From contig CANQEB010000182.1 of assembly GCA_947594085.1 (NCBI GenBank), positions 1 to 5,437 on the forward strand: a DNA stretch of 5,437 nucleotides, in the 5' to 3' direction. This stretch comes from an uncultured Lachnospiraceae bacterium. GTDB taxonomy: Bacteria > Bacillota > Clostridia > Lachnospirales > Lachnospiraceae. Every line of letters begins with the position of its first letter. Within the stretch, counting starts at the first letter, position 1. This document shows, piece after piece, positions 5,352 through 5,437 of the stretch. The translations under genes and the position numbers were made by a program. The notes under the pieces were generated by a model. It had not been told where the DNA came from. It did not search any database and saw nothing but the letters and a program-made list of their open reading frames with translations.

Positions 5352-5437
5352 ATTGTATGCGTTGGAGTAAAGATATTGTCAGTTGATAAAAAATAAATAA
5401 AAGAGTATTGGTCCCCTGAGGTATAATGATCTTTGGA
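5352..5437. other. Right edge, after the kinase; no gene
   Basis: The 86 bases after the kinase stop are AT-rich. I see no hairpin with a T-run that would end kinase transcription and no start codon with a ribosome binding site. A perfect TATAAT at 5422-5427 on the plus strand may be the -10 box of a promoter for a gene beyond the edge. The position 17 bases upstream reads AAAAGA, which is not a -35 box, so this is only a hint. Confidence 0.35.

Noticed and set aside
1..5437. CRISPR arrays, tRNA or rRNA genes, insertion sequences, attachment sites
   Set aside because: I saw no spaced repeat array, cloverleaf, transposase or terminal inverted repeats by eye on either strand.

Overview
The window looks like chromosomal DNA of a Gram-positive anaerobe of the Clostridia, most likely Lachnospiraceae or a close relative. 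This rests on purine-rich ribosome binding sites, sigma-A-type promoters (TTGACA/TAAAAT) with 17-base spacers in AT-rich gaps, a moderately GC-rich coding background, and protein types familiar from that group. No database search was possible, so taxonomy and family placement come from reading the sequence.

Layout. Four genes are convincing. (1) Bases 90-1190, minus strand: prephenate dehydrogenase TyrA with a C-terminal ACT domain (tyrosine biosynthesis). (2) Bases 1474-3552, plus strand: an elongation factor G paralogue whose G-domain motifs differ from housekeeping EF-G. (3) Bases 3674-4105, minus strand: a small XRE/Cro-type helix-turn-helix regulator. (4) Bases 4197-5351, plus strand: a Ser/Thr (Hanks-type) protein kinase with a soluble N-terminal kinase domain and three predicted C-terminal membrane segments. 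Each end carries about 85 bases with no gene I can support.

Gene arrangement. tyrA and the EF-G paralogue diverge from a 283-base gap that holds two well-formed back-to-back promoters, an inverted repeat between them, and a tyrA leader of about 108 bases with a tandem repeat and possible alternative pairings. The EF-G paralogue and the regulator converge on a 12-bp GC-rich hairpin with a GTGA loop, probably a terminator. The regulator and the kinase diverge from a 91-base gap with a promoter for the regulator, and a small dyad overlaps its -10 box.

How they may work together. TyrA and the EF-G paralogue are metabolically unrelated; only the shared gap links them. The regulator and kinase look like a small membrane signalling module: the kinase would sense something at or in the membrane and the regulator would act at the shared gap. 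That link is inference from gene order. The points most worth following up are the altered GTPase motifs of the EF-G paralogue, the CRD/DFD substitutions in the kinase, the regulator-kinase pairing and the tyrA leader.
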